A stretch of DNA of 64,000 bases from NCBI RefSeq assembly GCF_000348745.1, contig NC_020812.1, positions 815,444-879,443 of the forward strand, in the 5' to 3' direction. The notes beneath the pieces were generated by a model. The model did not search any database and was not told the DNA's origin. It was given only the letters and a program-made list of their open reading frames with translations. The stretch is from Micavibrio aeruginosavorus EPB (GTDB taxonomy: Bacteria; Pseudomonadota; Alphaproteobacteria; Micavibrionales; Micavibrionaceae). This document shows, piece by piece, positions 18,592 through 27,725 of the stretch (its first letter is position 1; each line of letters starts with the position of its first letter). Position numbers and translations under genes: made by a program.

Positions 18592-20454
18592 GTGGTTGCA
18601 CGACTTCTTCTAAGCGTTCAGGACGCCTGCGTCAGCTTTGGTGACAAAAAGCTGTTTGATGGCCTGTCTTTTAATATCACCGAAGGCGATAAAATCTGCC
18701 TGGTCGGGAAGAATGGCGCGGGCAAAACCACGTTGATGAATATTATCACCGGGACACGTGATCTGGACGATGGAACGCGGTGGCAGTTGCAGGGGATGAC
18801 CATTGGTTATCTGCAACAGGACATTACCCCAACCAAGGGGCAGAGCGTTTACGATTTCGTCTTCTCCCAATTTTCGACCGAAGAACAAATTGCCGCCAAT
18901 GCCTATAAGGTCGATATGGTCCTGTATCCGCTGGGTCTGGACCCACAGGCGAAGATGGACAAATTATCCGGCGGGCAATTGCGCCGGGCGGCCATGGCTC
19001 GCGCCCTGGTCGAGGAACCGGATATCCTGCTTCTGGATGAGCCCACCAACCACCTGGATCTGGATGTCATTGAATGGCTGGAGGGTATGGTGCGGGCGTA
19101 TCATGGGGCCGTGGTGTGCATCAGCCACGACAAGGCCTTTCTGAACGCCATTTCCGATAAAGTGTTCTGGCTTGATCGGGGCGCATTAAAGGTTTGCCCT
19201 TATGGCTTTAGCCGGTTTGACGAATGGTCAACCATGGTTTTAGAGCAAGAGGCCCGCACCCTGCATAACCGTGAAAAAGCGTTGTTGCAGGAATTGGAAT
19301 GGGCCAGCCGTGGCGTCAAAGCGCGCCGCAAACGGAACCAGCGCCGCCTGGATTTGGTGAAGGCAGAACGCGACAAGTTTTTTAAAGACAAAGGTGAATT
19401 TTTGCGGATGATGGCGAAAATTGAAATTTCGCCCATCGAAACCGAAGTGTCATCAAAAATTGTGGCTGAGTTCTTCAAGGTCAAAAAGGGATTTAACGAA
19501 GATGGGCGTGAAATCCCCATTCTCGACCAATTCTCTTTGCGCATTATGCGTGGGGACCGGATTGGTATTTTGGGGCGAAACGGATCGGGCAAAACAACCT
19601 TCCTGCGCCTGTTGACGGGTGAATTGGAACCCGACGCCGGCAAGGTGAAAATGTCGCGCGAAATTGAATTTTCGTACTTTGATCAAACGCGCCGTGATTT
19701 GGTCCCGGAATGGTCATTGTGGAAGACGTTGGCGCCCGAGGGTGGTGATCATATCAATGTGCGAGGCAATCCGCGTCATGTATGCGGTTACCTTAAAGAT
19801 TTCATGTTTGATCCAACCATGGCGTTGCAACCCGTATCAACATTGTCGGGTGGGCAGAAGAACCGCCTGATGCTGGCGCGCGTTCTGGCCGATCCGAAAA
19901 GCTTTTTGATTTTGGACGAGCCAACCAACGATCTGGATATGGATACGTTGGACATGCTGGAAGAAATGCTGTCGGAATATCAGGGAACCCTGATTATCGT
20001 CAGTCACGACCGCGATTTTCTGGATCAAACGGTGACCAAAATTTTGGCGTTTGAAGGGGATGGAAAGATCGAGGGGTATATCGGCGGGTATTCCGACTAT
20101 TTGGCGGCGCGCGCCGAGCGCAAAGCCCGCATGGGCGATGCCGCGGATACGGCCAAAAAGGCAGGAAAGAAAGAGGGCGGTTCGACGCAGAGTGTCGAAA
20201 GCGAACCTGCGCCAGCCAAAACCCGTATGTCTTATAAGCTGCAATATGAGCTCGATAATCTCCCGAAAAAGATTGCCGCGCTGGAAGCCGAAATTGATGA
20301 ATTGCAGGATGCGCTGGCGGATCCCGATTTATACCAACGCGACCCCGGGGCCTTTGAAAATATGTCGCGCCGTTTGCCCTTGGCGCAGGCGGATCTGGAC
20401 CATGCGGAAACGCGCTGGCTGGAGCTGGAGGCAATGAAAGCCGAATCGGACTGA
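18592..20454 (+). CDS. uup: ABC-F family ATPase Uup
   Basis: The 620-residue protein has two ABC ATPase domains in tandem. Walker A motifs are GKNGAGKTT and GRNGSGKTT, the signatures are LSGGQLRRA and LSGGQKNRL, and the Walker B regions read LLLDEPTNHLD and LILDEPTNDLD. There are no membrane segments. A C-terminal helical hairpin (DNLPKKIAALEAEIDELQDA) matches the DNA/ribosome-binding coiled-coil domain of Uup, which separates it from EttA and YbiT. ABC-F proteins act on ribosomes, and Uup also affects DNA structures and transposon excision. The start is GTG. A small hairpin covers its upstream region. Confidence 0.9.
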   Translation: MVARLLLSVQDACVSFGDKKLFDGLSFNITEGDKICLVGKNGAGKTTLMNIITGTRDLDDGTRWQLQGMTIGYLQQDITPTKGQSVYDFVFSQFSTEEQIAANAYKVDMVLYPLGLDPQAKMDKLSGGQLRRAAMARALVEEPDILLLDEPTNHLDLDVIEWLEGMVRAYHGAVVCISHDKAFLNAISDKVFWLDRGALKVCPYGFSRFDEWSTMVLEQEARTLHNREKALLQELEWASRGVKARRKRNQRRLDLVKAERDKFFKDKGEFLRMMAKIEISPIETEVSSKIVAEFFKVKKGFNEDGREIPILDQFSLRIMRGDRIGILGRNGSGKTTFLRLLTGELEPDAGKVKMSREIEFSYFDQTRRDLVPEWSLWKTLAPEGGDHINVRGNPRHVCGYLKDFMFDPTMALQPVSTLSGGQKNRLMLARVLADPKSFLILDEPTNDLDMDTLDMLEEMLSEYQGTLIIVSHDRDFLDQTVTKILAFEGDGKIEGYIGGYSDYLAARAERKARMGDAADTAKKAGKKEGGSTQSVESEPAPAKTRMSYKLQYELDNLPKKIAALEAEIDELQDALADPDLYQRDPGAFENMSRRLPLAQADLDHAETRWLELEAMKAESD

Positions 20455-20748
20455 TTCTCCCGAATCGCGCGAAAGCCTGATTCTATGGGGGTTGAGGCAC
20501 TTTGGGGTGTCGGTGACCTGCCCGCAGCCCTTAAAAACAAGGGGTTTTTGCCTGTTTTTTGGGGAAAAATGTGCAAAACAGCGTAAAGACAGGGGTTTCG
20601 TGCATTTTTTCTATCGACAAAAACCAGCAATCTGGCATTTATCAATGAAAGGTTTTCTGGTGTGATTCTGTTTTACGGGGCCGTAAGCGGCCACGAGGCA
20701 GAATGTGCCAGAGGCATATTTCAACAACGATGGAAGAGAGTCCGACAA

Positions 20749-21147
20749 ATGGCTGCTAAAACCGCTGCTAAAACTGCCGCTAAAGCTCCTGCGAAAGCTG
20801 CTAAAGCCCCTGCAAAGGCACCTGCTGCTGCCGCTGCGAAATCCGCTACGGCAAAAACAACTGCTCCGACCGTGACGCTGAAACAAATCGGCGCCGAACT
20901 GGCCGAAAAGCACGAAATGACCAAGAAGCAAGTAAACTTGCTGATGGACGATCTGGTAGCCCTGCTGGTGAAAAACCTGAAAAAAGGCAACCGCGTTCGT
21001 ATGGCTGGTCTGGGCATTCTGCAAGTTCGCAAACGCGCAGCTCGCATGGGTCGTAACCCGGCCACCGGCGAAACCATCAAAATCCCGGCGAAAAAGAAAA
21101 TTGCTTTCCGCGCTGCTAAAGAACTGAAAGAAGCCGTAGGCAAATAA
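20749..21147 (+). CDS. HU-family DNA-binding protein with lysine/alanine-rich N-terminal tail
   Basis: The 132-residue product joins about 40 residues of AAK/PAK repeats (MAAKTAAKTAAKAPAKAA and on) to a full HU/IHF domain. That domain starts TLKQIGAELAEKHEMTKKQV and includes the DNA-binding arm around RNPATGETIKIPAKKK. HU proteins bend and compact DNA as dimers. The tail looks like a eukaryotic histone H1 or mycobacterial HupB tail, but at the N-terminus. The start is the ATG following GGAAGAGAG. The open frame extends upstream without coding character. It is followed by a strong terminator and is probably highly expressed. The 294 bases between uup and this gene show no further gene. Confidence 0.9.
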   Translation: MAAKTAAKTAAKAPAKAAKAPAKAPAAAAAKSATAKTTAPTVTLKQIGAELAEKHEMTKKQVNLLMDDLVALLVKNLKKGNRVRMAGLGILQVRKRAARMGRNPATGETIKIPAKKKIAFRAAKELKEAVGK

Positions 21148-21181
21148 GTTTTGAACTGGCTTTAAAGCCGGTTTAAATCGC

Positions 21182-21218
21182 AAAGCCCGTTCCGGACCTG
21201 TTCGGAACGGGCTTTTGT
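21182..21218 (+). terminator. Rho-independent terminator after the HU gene
   Basis: AAAGCCCGTTCCG pairs with CGGAACGGGCTTT around a short loop and is followed by T residues. A second hairpin (AACTGGCTT with AAGCCGGTT) lies just before it at about 21153-21174. Confidence 0.93.
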
Positions 21219-21342
21219 ATGCGTGGATAACGCGCTGAAAATAAACATTTTTATTTGTTTCCTTGCGCATTTAAGGCTTTTATGGCCTACAGGCTTATAC
21301 TTTTTATAGAAGCATAACGTTTCATATTTTTTTGGTGTTTCG

Positions 21343-24300
21343 GTGCAAGGTCTTTTGAACACAGACATGCTGACAATTGGGCGGATCTGCCTTTTGGCGC
21401 TGACCTATTATGTGGTGGGGCGCCTGGGGCTGTTGCTGGCCGTTCCGCCGGGTTATGCGACGGTGTTCTGGCCCGCATCGGGCATTGCGCTGGCGGTGGT
21501 GTATCGCTATGGGTTCGCCATGGCGCCCGGTGTTTTTCTTGGTGCGGCCATTCTCAATCTTTCCATCTGGATTCCACAAACGCCGGATGAACAATTTTCG
21601 CGATTGCTGACTAATTCACTGTCGATCGGTTTCGGATCGATGCTGCAGGCCATGGTGGGGGCGTTCATTCTCTACCGCGCGATTGGCGAACGCAGCCGTC
21701 TGGAACAGCTCAGCCACATTGTAAAATTCGTCGCTTATGCGGGTGTTCTTGTTTGTTTTGTATCGTCGACATGGTGTGTCGGTACGTTTTATCTGACCGG
21801 AACCGTCGCATTACAAAACGCTCCGTTCGTTTGGTGGACATGGTATGCCGGCGACTTGCTGGGCATGATTGTTTTTGCCCCTATCGTCACCTTAATGCTG
21901 GCCCCAAATACGGAAGTCCGCCGCAAGGTTTTCGTGGGCGTGCCCATGCTGTTGTTGTTTACAATGGTCATGATGTTTTTCGTCGGCGTACGCAACTGGG
22001 ATGATAAGCGCACTCAGGCCGAATTTCACCATGATGCCCAGTTGATCAAAACGGATCTGGAAACCCAGATCCATGATTACATGCAGGAGCTGCAGGCTCT
22101 ACAAAGTTTCTTTAATGCATCCGATGCCGTTGATCGGCGAGAATTTGAAGTTTTCACCTATAATGCCTTTAAGCGCAATCCTGGTATATTGGCGATGGAT
22201 TGGATGCCACGGGTTTTGGACTCCGAACGCGCGGAATTTGAATCTTTACGCCAGAAGGAATATCCGGGCTTCCATATCAAGGCTCCTGTCGGTCCCGATT
22301 TGTGGGAGCGATCACCGCGACGCGATGAATATTATCCGATTGAATTTATCGAGCCAGACTCCTTTAACCGCTATATCGGCTATGATTTAAGTGCGAATGA
22401 GGGACGGTACGCGGCCTTTATCCGCGCAAGGGACAGTGGCGAGGCTGTCATTACGTCCCGCATCAAGTTGTTGCCAGATGAAGAATCTGACCAATATGGG
22501 TTCCTTCTGGTTCTTCCTGTGTATGAACGGGGGGCGGTGGTCACGAACGTCGTGCAGCGCCGTGATGCTTTAATGGGGTTTGTTGCTGGCGGATACCGGT
22601 TTTCCGACACCATGGCCCCTGTTTTTAACCCTTGGGAAAAGCAGGGTGTCGAAGTTCATTTGGTCACCCGTGAGTCGGATATTGAGGAAAGCCTCTATAT
22701 TTCCTACGACCCGCGCGATTATGGCCCGACGGGCAGTGACCGCGTGGCCTATGAAACCGAAATTCCATTGGATGTTTTCGGAAAACGCTGGGTGTTAAAG
22801 GTCTATAAATCGCAAAACTATGTCATGGCCCATGTGAACTGGGCGATCTGGATTGCGCTGGCTGTTGGGATCTTCTTTTCGGCCCTGTGTGGCGTTTTTC
22901 TGCTGTTTATTACGGGTTACGCTTCGGGGATTGAGAAAATTGTGACCCGACGCACCGAAGAATTGCGCATGCAGCGGCAGTTCCTGGAGCTGGCCATGGC
23001 CGCGACACAGGACGGCGTGTGGGACTGGGATGAAACCCAACGGACCTTGTGGCTGTCCCCCCGCTGGAAAGCGATGCTGGGCTATCGCGACGATGAAATT
23101 GAAAACTCCATGAAGGGGGCAGAAAGCGTTATTCATCCAGAAGATTTGTATGAATGGCGTAAACGTATGGCCGACTACATCACGGGTCGGACATCTGAAT
23201 TTGTAGGAATTTTCCGCTTCTTCCACAAAAGCGGCCATATTCAATACGTGCTGAGCAGGGCCATCGCTGAACGGGATACAACAGGGCATGTGATCCGTAT
23301 TGTGGGTGCCCACACCGATGTGACGGAAATTGAACAGGCCAACCGTAACTTGAAAAAAGCGCGGGACGAAGCCGACAGCGCCAACCGGGCGAAGAGCGAT
23401 TTCCTGGCGAATATGAGCCACGAAATTCGTACGCCGATGAATGGTATTATCGGTATGACGCACCTGTTGCTGGAAACAAAACTGGATTCGCGCCAGCGCC
23501 ATTATGCACAGACCGTGGGGCAATCGGCGGAATCTCTGCTGCAGATTATCAACGATATTCTCGATTTTTCGAAAATTGAGGCTGGCAAGATGGAATTGGA
23601 AAACATTCCATTCGATTTCCAGCTCCTGTGCGAAGATGTAGCGGAAATGATGTTTGTCCGGACACAGGAGAAGGGGATCGAATTCCTTCTGTCCTGGGAT
23701 CCGGATTGTCCGCAATTTATGTTTGGCGATCCGGTGCGTATTCGCCAGATTTTGTTCAATCTGTGTGGCAATGCCATTAAATTTACAGACGAAGGCTATG
23801 TGCTTGTAAAGGTCAAGCATCTGGGCACGCGTGATGGTCATACAGATTTGCGGATTTCTGTGGTCGATACCGGTATTGGTATTGCGAAGGAAAAACAGGC
23901 CTTGGTTTTCAACAAGTTTGATCAGGCCGATGGATCAACAACGCGCCGTTATGGTGGTACGGGGCTGGGCCTGACGATCAGCAAGCAATTGGCCGAATTG
24001 ATGGGCGGGCATATTTCCCTGACCAGCGAACCTGGTGTGGGATCGACGTTTTCCATCCACTTGACCCTGTCGGTGGCACCGCGCCCGAAATCCTATGTCC
24101 GTGCACCGGAATTGGATGATTTTGACGGGACGGGCATTCGTGCGCTGATCATTGATGACAATATTATGTCGTGTGAAATCTTCGACACTTATTTGTCCTC
24201 CATCGGCATGAATGTTGAAACGGAAAGCAATCCCTATAACGTTCTCAGCAAAATGGAACGGGCGGTGGACGAGGGGCGTCCTTATGGCGTTCTGATTGTT

Positions 24301-25416
24301 GATTATGCGATGCCGGGCATGGATGGCATTTCACTGTGCTCACTGATTGCGCAGAACAAAAAAATTCAGGGCGCAATCGCGATTATGGCGACATCGCAGC
24401 CAGGCCGTACGGATGTCGAACGTATGCAGCGGGCTGGGATTAAGGGATATTTGAGCAAGCCTGTTCGTCCGTCGGAGCTTATTTCCGTGATTGCCACATT
24501 GTGGAAGGCGCAAAAGACGGGCGAAGACATGGGGCTGGTGACACGTTTCACGCTCGATGAACAATGGGCTGGGCGCATTCGCGGCCCGGATGACTTGTAC
24601 TTCAAGGACACCCGTGTACTGGTGGTTGAAGATAACCAAGTCAACCAAGAGGTGATGGTGGCAATGCTGGATCACTATGGTATTCGCTCTGCTGTCGTCG
24701 ATAATGGTCGTGATGCTGTTCGCATTATGCGCGAACAGAATTTCGATCTGGTCTTTATGGATTGCCAGATGCCGATTATGGACGGTTACGAAGCCACGCG
24801 TACCGTGCGCAAGGAAAAGGGTGGGCAGGACATTAAGATCATCGCCATGACGGCAAATGCCATGAAGGGCGACCGGGAAAAATGTATTGCGGCCGGTATG
24901 GATGATTACTTGTCCAAGCCGGTGGTTGAAAAAGATCTTGAGGCGATACTGGCAACCTGGATTGCGGAGGAGAAGCGAACGCAACGCGATAAAAATGGTG
25001 ATGCGAACGAGGATGCCGGAGTTGTTGGTGCGGCTGGAAATATTGATAGCAATATTCTCGATATGGATGCGATTCGTAAATTGCAATTCATCAGCCGGGA
25101 AAAATTCCCGCAAATCGTGACCATGTTCCTGAACAATGCCGATCGCATTATTGGGGAAATTAAAACGGAAGTTGCCGCCGCCATGGATCATGCCGGGGGT
25201 GGGAATGGCCATTTTGATACCATCGCCCATCTGGCCCATTCCCTGAAATCCAGCGTAGGGCAGTTGGGGGCCATGGGGCTGTATGACCAGGTCGTAGAAA
25301 TTGAAACACTGGCCAAAGCCCGTAAACGCGAAGATATTCGCGACCGCATGCCACAGCTTCATCAAACCTTCGCAGACGTGCGGCAGGAACTGGAAAAACT
25401 TTTGGCACAAAGCTGA
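21343..25416 (+). CDS. Membrane hybrid sensor histidine kinase: MASE1-CHASE-PAS-HisKA-HATPase-REC-REC-HPt
   Basis: The product of about 1357 residues begins with a multi-helix MASE1 region (GRLGLLLAVPPGYATVFWPA). An extracytoplasmic CHASE domain follows (about 225-440, with ALQSFFNASDAVDRREFEVF) and ends in another helix. Then come a PAS domain near 550-660, HisKA with NMSHEIRTPMNGIIGM (phospho-His near 688), and an ATPase domain with GNAIKFTDEG and GGTGLGLTIS. Two receivers with VDYAMPGMDG and MDCQMPIMDG follow, and a C-terminal HPt with HLAHSLKSS. All phosphorelay residues are present. CHASE binds small ligands in other systems; the ligand here is unknown. The start is uncertain: GTG 21343, TTG 21355 or ATG 21367. 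No response regulator gene is adjacent. Confidence 0.92.
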   Translation: MQGLLNTDMLTIGRICLLALTYYVVGRLGLLLAVPPGYATVFWPASGIALAVVYRYGFAMAPGVFLGAAILNLSIWIPQTPDEQFSRLLTNSLSIGFGSMLQAMVGAFILYRAIGERSRLEQLSHIVKFVAYAGVLVCFVSSTWCVGTFYLTGTVALQNAPFVWWTWYAGDLLGMIVFAPIVTLMLAPNTEVRRKVFVGVPMLLLFTMVMMFFVGVRNWDDKRTQAEFHHDAQLIKTDLETQIHDYMQELQALQSFFNASDAVDRREFEVFTYNAFKRNPGILAMDWMPRVLDSERAEFESLRQKEYPGFHIKAPVGPDLWERSPRRDEYYPIEFIEPDSFNRYIGYDLSANEGRYAAFIRARDSGEAVITSRIKLLPDEESDQYGFLLVLPVYERGAVVTNVVQRRDALMGFVAGGYRFSDTMAPVFNPWEKQGVEVHLVTRESDIEESLYISYDPRDYGPTGSDRVAYETEIPLDVFGKRWVLKVYKSQNYVMAHVNWAIWIALAVGIFFSALCGVFLLFITGYASGIEKIVTRRTEELRMQRQFLELAMAATQDGVWDWDETQRTLWLSPRWKAMLGYRDDEIENSMKGAESVIHPEDLYEWRKRMADYITGRTSEFVGIFRFFHKSGHIQYVLSRAIAERDTTGHVIRIVGAHTDVTEIEQANRNLKKARDEADSANRAKSDFLANMSHEIRTPMNGIIGMTHLLLETKLDSRQRHYAQTVGQSAESLLQIINDILDFSKIEAGKMELENIPFDFQLLCEDVAEMMFVRTQEKGIEFLLSWDPDCPQFMFGDPVRIRQILFNLCGNAIKFTDEGYVLVKVKHLGTRDGHTDLRISVVDTGIGIAKEKQALVFNKFDQADGSTTRRYGGTGLGLTISKQLAELMGGHISLTSEPGVGSTFSIHLTLSVAPRPKSYVRAPELDDFDGTGIRALIIDDNIMSCEIFDTYLSSIGMNVETESNPYNVLSKMERAVDEGRPYGVLIVDYAMPGMDGISLCSLIAQNKKIQGAIAIMATSQPGRTDVERMQRAGIKGYLSKPVRPSELISVIATLWKAQKTGEDMGLVTRFTLDEQWAGRIRGPDDLYFKDTRVLVVEDNQVNQEVMVAMLDHYGIRSAVVDNGRDAVRIMREQNFDLVFMDCQMPIMDGYEATRTVRKEKGGQDIKIIAMTANAMKGDREKCIAAGMDDYLSKPVVEKDLEAILATWIAEEKRTQRDKNGDANEDAGVVGAAGNIDSNILDMDAIRKLQFISREKFPQIVTMFLNNADRIIGEIKTEVAAAMDHAGGGNGHFDTIAHLAHSLKSSVGQLGAMGLYDQVVEIETLAKARKREDIRDRMPQLHQTFADVRQELEKLLAQS

Positions 25417-25425
25417 TTCCTAAAT

Positions 25426-25455
25426 AAAAAAGCCCGGCACACGCCGGGCTTTTTC
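25426..25455. terminator. Bidirectional terminator between kinase and adhesin genes
   Basis: AGCCCGGC pairs with GCCGGGCT around the loop ACAC, with an A-run on the left and a T-run on the right. It serves both convergent genes. Confidence 0.93.
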
Positions 25456-25471
25456 GTAATGGTTTTATTTT

Positions 25472-27616
25472 TTAAAGCGTGTCTTCGCGAACAAATTTCA
25501 ACGCTTGGTTCTGACATTGGAAGACGCTACGTTTTCCACCGCCGTTATAGTAGGTGTAGTGGCCTTGCGGGACAATCGTTTGTCCGGATTTGCATGATCC
25601 ACCCAAGCTGCCATCGCCACAGGAAATGCCATTGATCGGACCGCAACCCAGCAAGTTGGCAGGGTCTGAGCAATAGGAGTTTGTCAAACCCGCTTTCAGC
25701 GCTGTTTTGAAGTTGCTCGAATCCGCGGCCAGATTGACAACCACCCCTTTCAAGCCGTAGCTGCGAATAAAGTTCGCATAGAAGGCGCTTGTAGAGGGCA
25801 GGCCCGCATAGCTGAAGTCTGTTGCCAGAACAATCAGGTTTGCGTTTGCGGCCTTCAATTGCGATGCCAGCGTCGCCGGAGCAACGTGATGGTGTGAAAT
25901 CGCATCCGTTGCCAAAACGATGTTCAGCGGTCTGTCGGTTTGGCCTTTGAATTCGGCGATCGTCCGGGAAATTGCGTAATATTGCGATTCCTCCCAGTCA
26001 CCACCATTCCATGCGGTCCATGAAGCAATCTCATTCAAAATTGCGGCCTTGGACGTGGATACATCACGCAGGTTCAGCTCGTTTCGGTAAGGCCAATCGC
26101 CTGGCGTACAGAACGTGCAAGACTGGAAGTCGGTAAAGCTGGTCAAACCTACTTTCCATCCCTTGAAGTCGGCATCGTTTAAAACGGCGCTCATGTTGTT
26201 TTTCAAGTTTGGCAAGTCATCCCAGTACGAACCGGACAAATCCTGTACCAGAACCATGGCTCCCTCGCTCGACATGGCATTACATGTTTCCATGCTTGCT
26301 TTGGCACTGGCCATACAGTTGGGTGACTTCCCACCTTCACCTGTGGCCTGACATGTCCATGCCCATGAACCACCACCGCTCGGAACTTTTGATGGCGTGC
26401 CAAAGGCGCAGAGGGAGGCGTGGCTGATTTCGCTGGCGCTGGTATAAGTGCGACCATTGGCCGTACCGCAAACGCCATCAATGACCTGCGTGGCATAGCA
26501 TTGTGCCGCTGGTTCAATGTCCTTCGGATCGCCCTCACATTCCCAGTGATAGGTTTTCAAACCAGACGCGGAATTGATTTTTTCTACAATTTTCGTAGGC
26601 CCGCCGACGACGCACTGGCCATAGGGGACGGCCAGAATGGCGGCTGCATCGGCATAATAGCCCTTATGCGCCGCACCACAATGGCCGGGGGCAGGGAACA
26701 TTTTCTCTGGCTTTTCGCCTGCGCACAGGGAAACGGTTGTAGGGTAACACGCGCTTTCAACTGCTGTCAGAACAGCAGGCTTGTTCATAATGAATGCGTC
26801 CCAATCCGCAAAAGATCCCGGAGGGCCTGCAGGCATCATCAGATCTTCACCGGCGCCGGAATCGCGTTGAATCCATTTCAGGCGGTTGGGCTCGCCAACA
26901 GCACCGCGGTCAATATATTCGAGATAGGACGATGCGCCGGTTTGAATGCGGAACATATCGTCGTTTTTGCTGGGGTCCGAATGGGCCCCTATGATTTTCG
27001 GCGTTGCAGAATCGTCAAAGACGCAATGCTGTTTGACCGAATATTGATTGCCATTTTCATCCTGTGGGCTTTTCAGGCTGGTAATCCGTCCGCCAACGCA
27101 TTTTGACTCTGCTGTGGCGCTAACGTGGGTTGCGCCGACGGGCATTGCAGGGACGTAGTATGATATTTCATAGATATCTTGCCCCAGACGCGTGCCAATT
27201 TTTTTGTATTTGGGGTCATATCCTTCCTTGCGAAGATCGGCCAGCATATTATTCAAATCGCTGGCGTGGACTTCGGGGTACGTATAGTCAAACGCATCAT
27301 AGCAGTTTCCGGACAGCGATCCATTTACAACGGTCCATTGTCCTGCGCTACATTCAACAGTCGCGCTGGCTTCGGCCTTGCTTTCCTCGCTTGGGGGAAG
27401 GGTGATTTTGATCGTTGTTCCCAAACGGGAATACACGTCAACCGTGGATTTTTTCGTCCCGTCTGTGGGCCTGAATTTATAGTTTTCCTGCTTTTCGGTG
27501 TAGGTTTTCACCGGGGATACATCCTGCGCATATGCGACGGATATTGCGCCAGAGAAGACCAATGCGCACCCGGTAACCAGAAGAAGAAAGGAATATGATT
27601 GTGCTCTACCCATCAC
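25472..27616 (-). CDS. Large Cys-rich secreted protein with integrin-beta-I-like vWA domain
   Basis: The 714-residue product has a signal peptide (hydrophobic residues about 9-28, then AYAQ) and many cysteines. Its N-terminal 450 residues parallel the protein at the other end of this locus, for example WIQRDSG, ESACYPTTVSLCAG and the CGTANGRTYTS...W.C module. From about residue 455 the sequence VLVQDLSGSYWDDLPNLKN carries a DxSxS MIDAS motif. WKVGLTSFTD and NGGDWEESQYYA follow. This order and spacing are closer to the integrin beta-I domain (DLSYSMKDDL, GFGSF, PEGGFDA) than to ordinary vWA proteins. It probably binds ligand through a divalent metal at the cell surface. It is the last gene of the pseudopilin locus. 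The start is GTG or the following ATG. Confidence 0.75.
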   Translation of the reverse strand: MMGRAQSYSFLLLVTGCALVFSGAISVAYAQDVSPVKTYTEKQENYKFRPTDGTKKSTVDVYSRLGTTIKITLPPSEESKAEASATVECSAGQWTVVNGSLSGNCYDAFDYTYPEVHASDLNNMLADLRKEGYDPKYKKIGTRLGQDIYEISYYVPAMPVGATHVSATAESKCVGGRITSLKSPQDENGNQYSVKQHCVFDDSATPKIIGAHSDPSKNDDMFRIQTGASSYLEYIDRGAVGEPNRLKWIQRDSGAGEDLMMPAGPPGSFADWDAFIMNKPAVLTAVESACYPTTVSLCAGEKPEKMFPAPGHCGAAHKGYYADAAAILAVPYGQCVVGGPTKIVEKINSASGLKTYHWECEGDPKDIEPAAQCYATQVIDGVCGTANGRTYTSASEISHASLCAFGTPSKVPSGGGSWAWTCQATGEGGKSPNCMASAKASMETCNAMSSEGAMVLVQDLSGSYWDDLPNLKNNMSAVLNDADFKGWKVGLTSFTDFQSCTFCTPGDWPYRNELNLRDVSTSKAAILNEIASWTAWNGGDWEESQYYAISRTIAEFKGQTDRPLNIVLATDAISHHHVAPATLASQLKAANANLIVLATDFSYAGLPSTSAFYANFIRSYGLKGVVVNLAADSSNFKTALKAGLTNSYCSDPANLLGCGPINGISCGDGSLGGSCKSGQTIVPQGHYTYYNGGGKRSVFQCQNQALKFVREDTL

Positions 27617-27725
27617 TCAACGTCCCCCACTGACGTTACATCCAAAAAACAAAGATTCTTTTTATACTTAGGGACCATTCTAATCCCTAAATGTTTATCA
27701 TTTTGTTAATAATGCGGGTGTGTGC

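Noticed and set aside
20749-20870. Repetitive GCT/AAA tract as a DNA satellite
   Set aside because: It encodes the Ala/Lys/Pro tail of the HU protein in frame and is explained by that.
22795-23841. Minus-strand open frame of 348 codons opposite the hybrid kinase
   Set aside because: It lies entirely within the conserved PAS/HisKA/HATPase coding region and reads as low-information antisense.
26420-27106. Plus-strand frame of 228 codons inside the vWA gene
   Set aside because: The opposite strand has signal peptide, paralogy and a MIDAS motif. This frame has none.
27668-27690. Seven-base inverted repeat TTAGGGA/TCCCTAA after the third pseudopilin gene region
   Set aside because: Too short and without a T-run. 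It could be chance in an AT-rich spacer.
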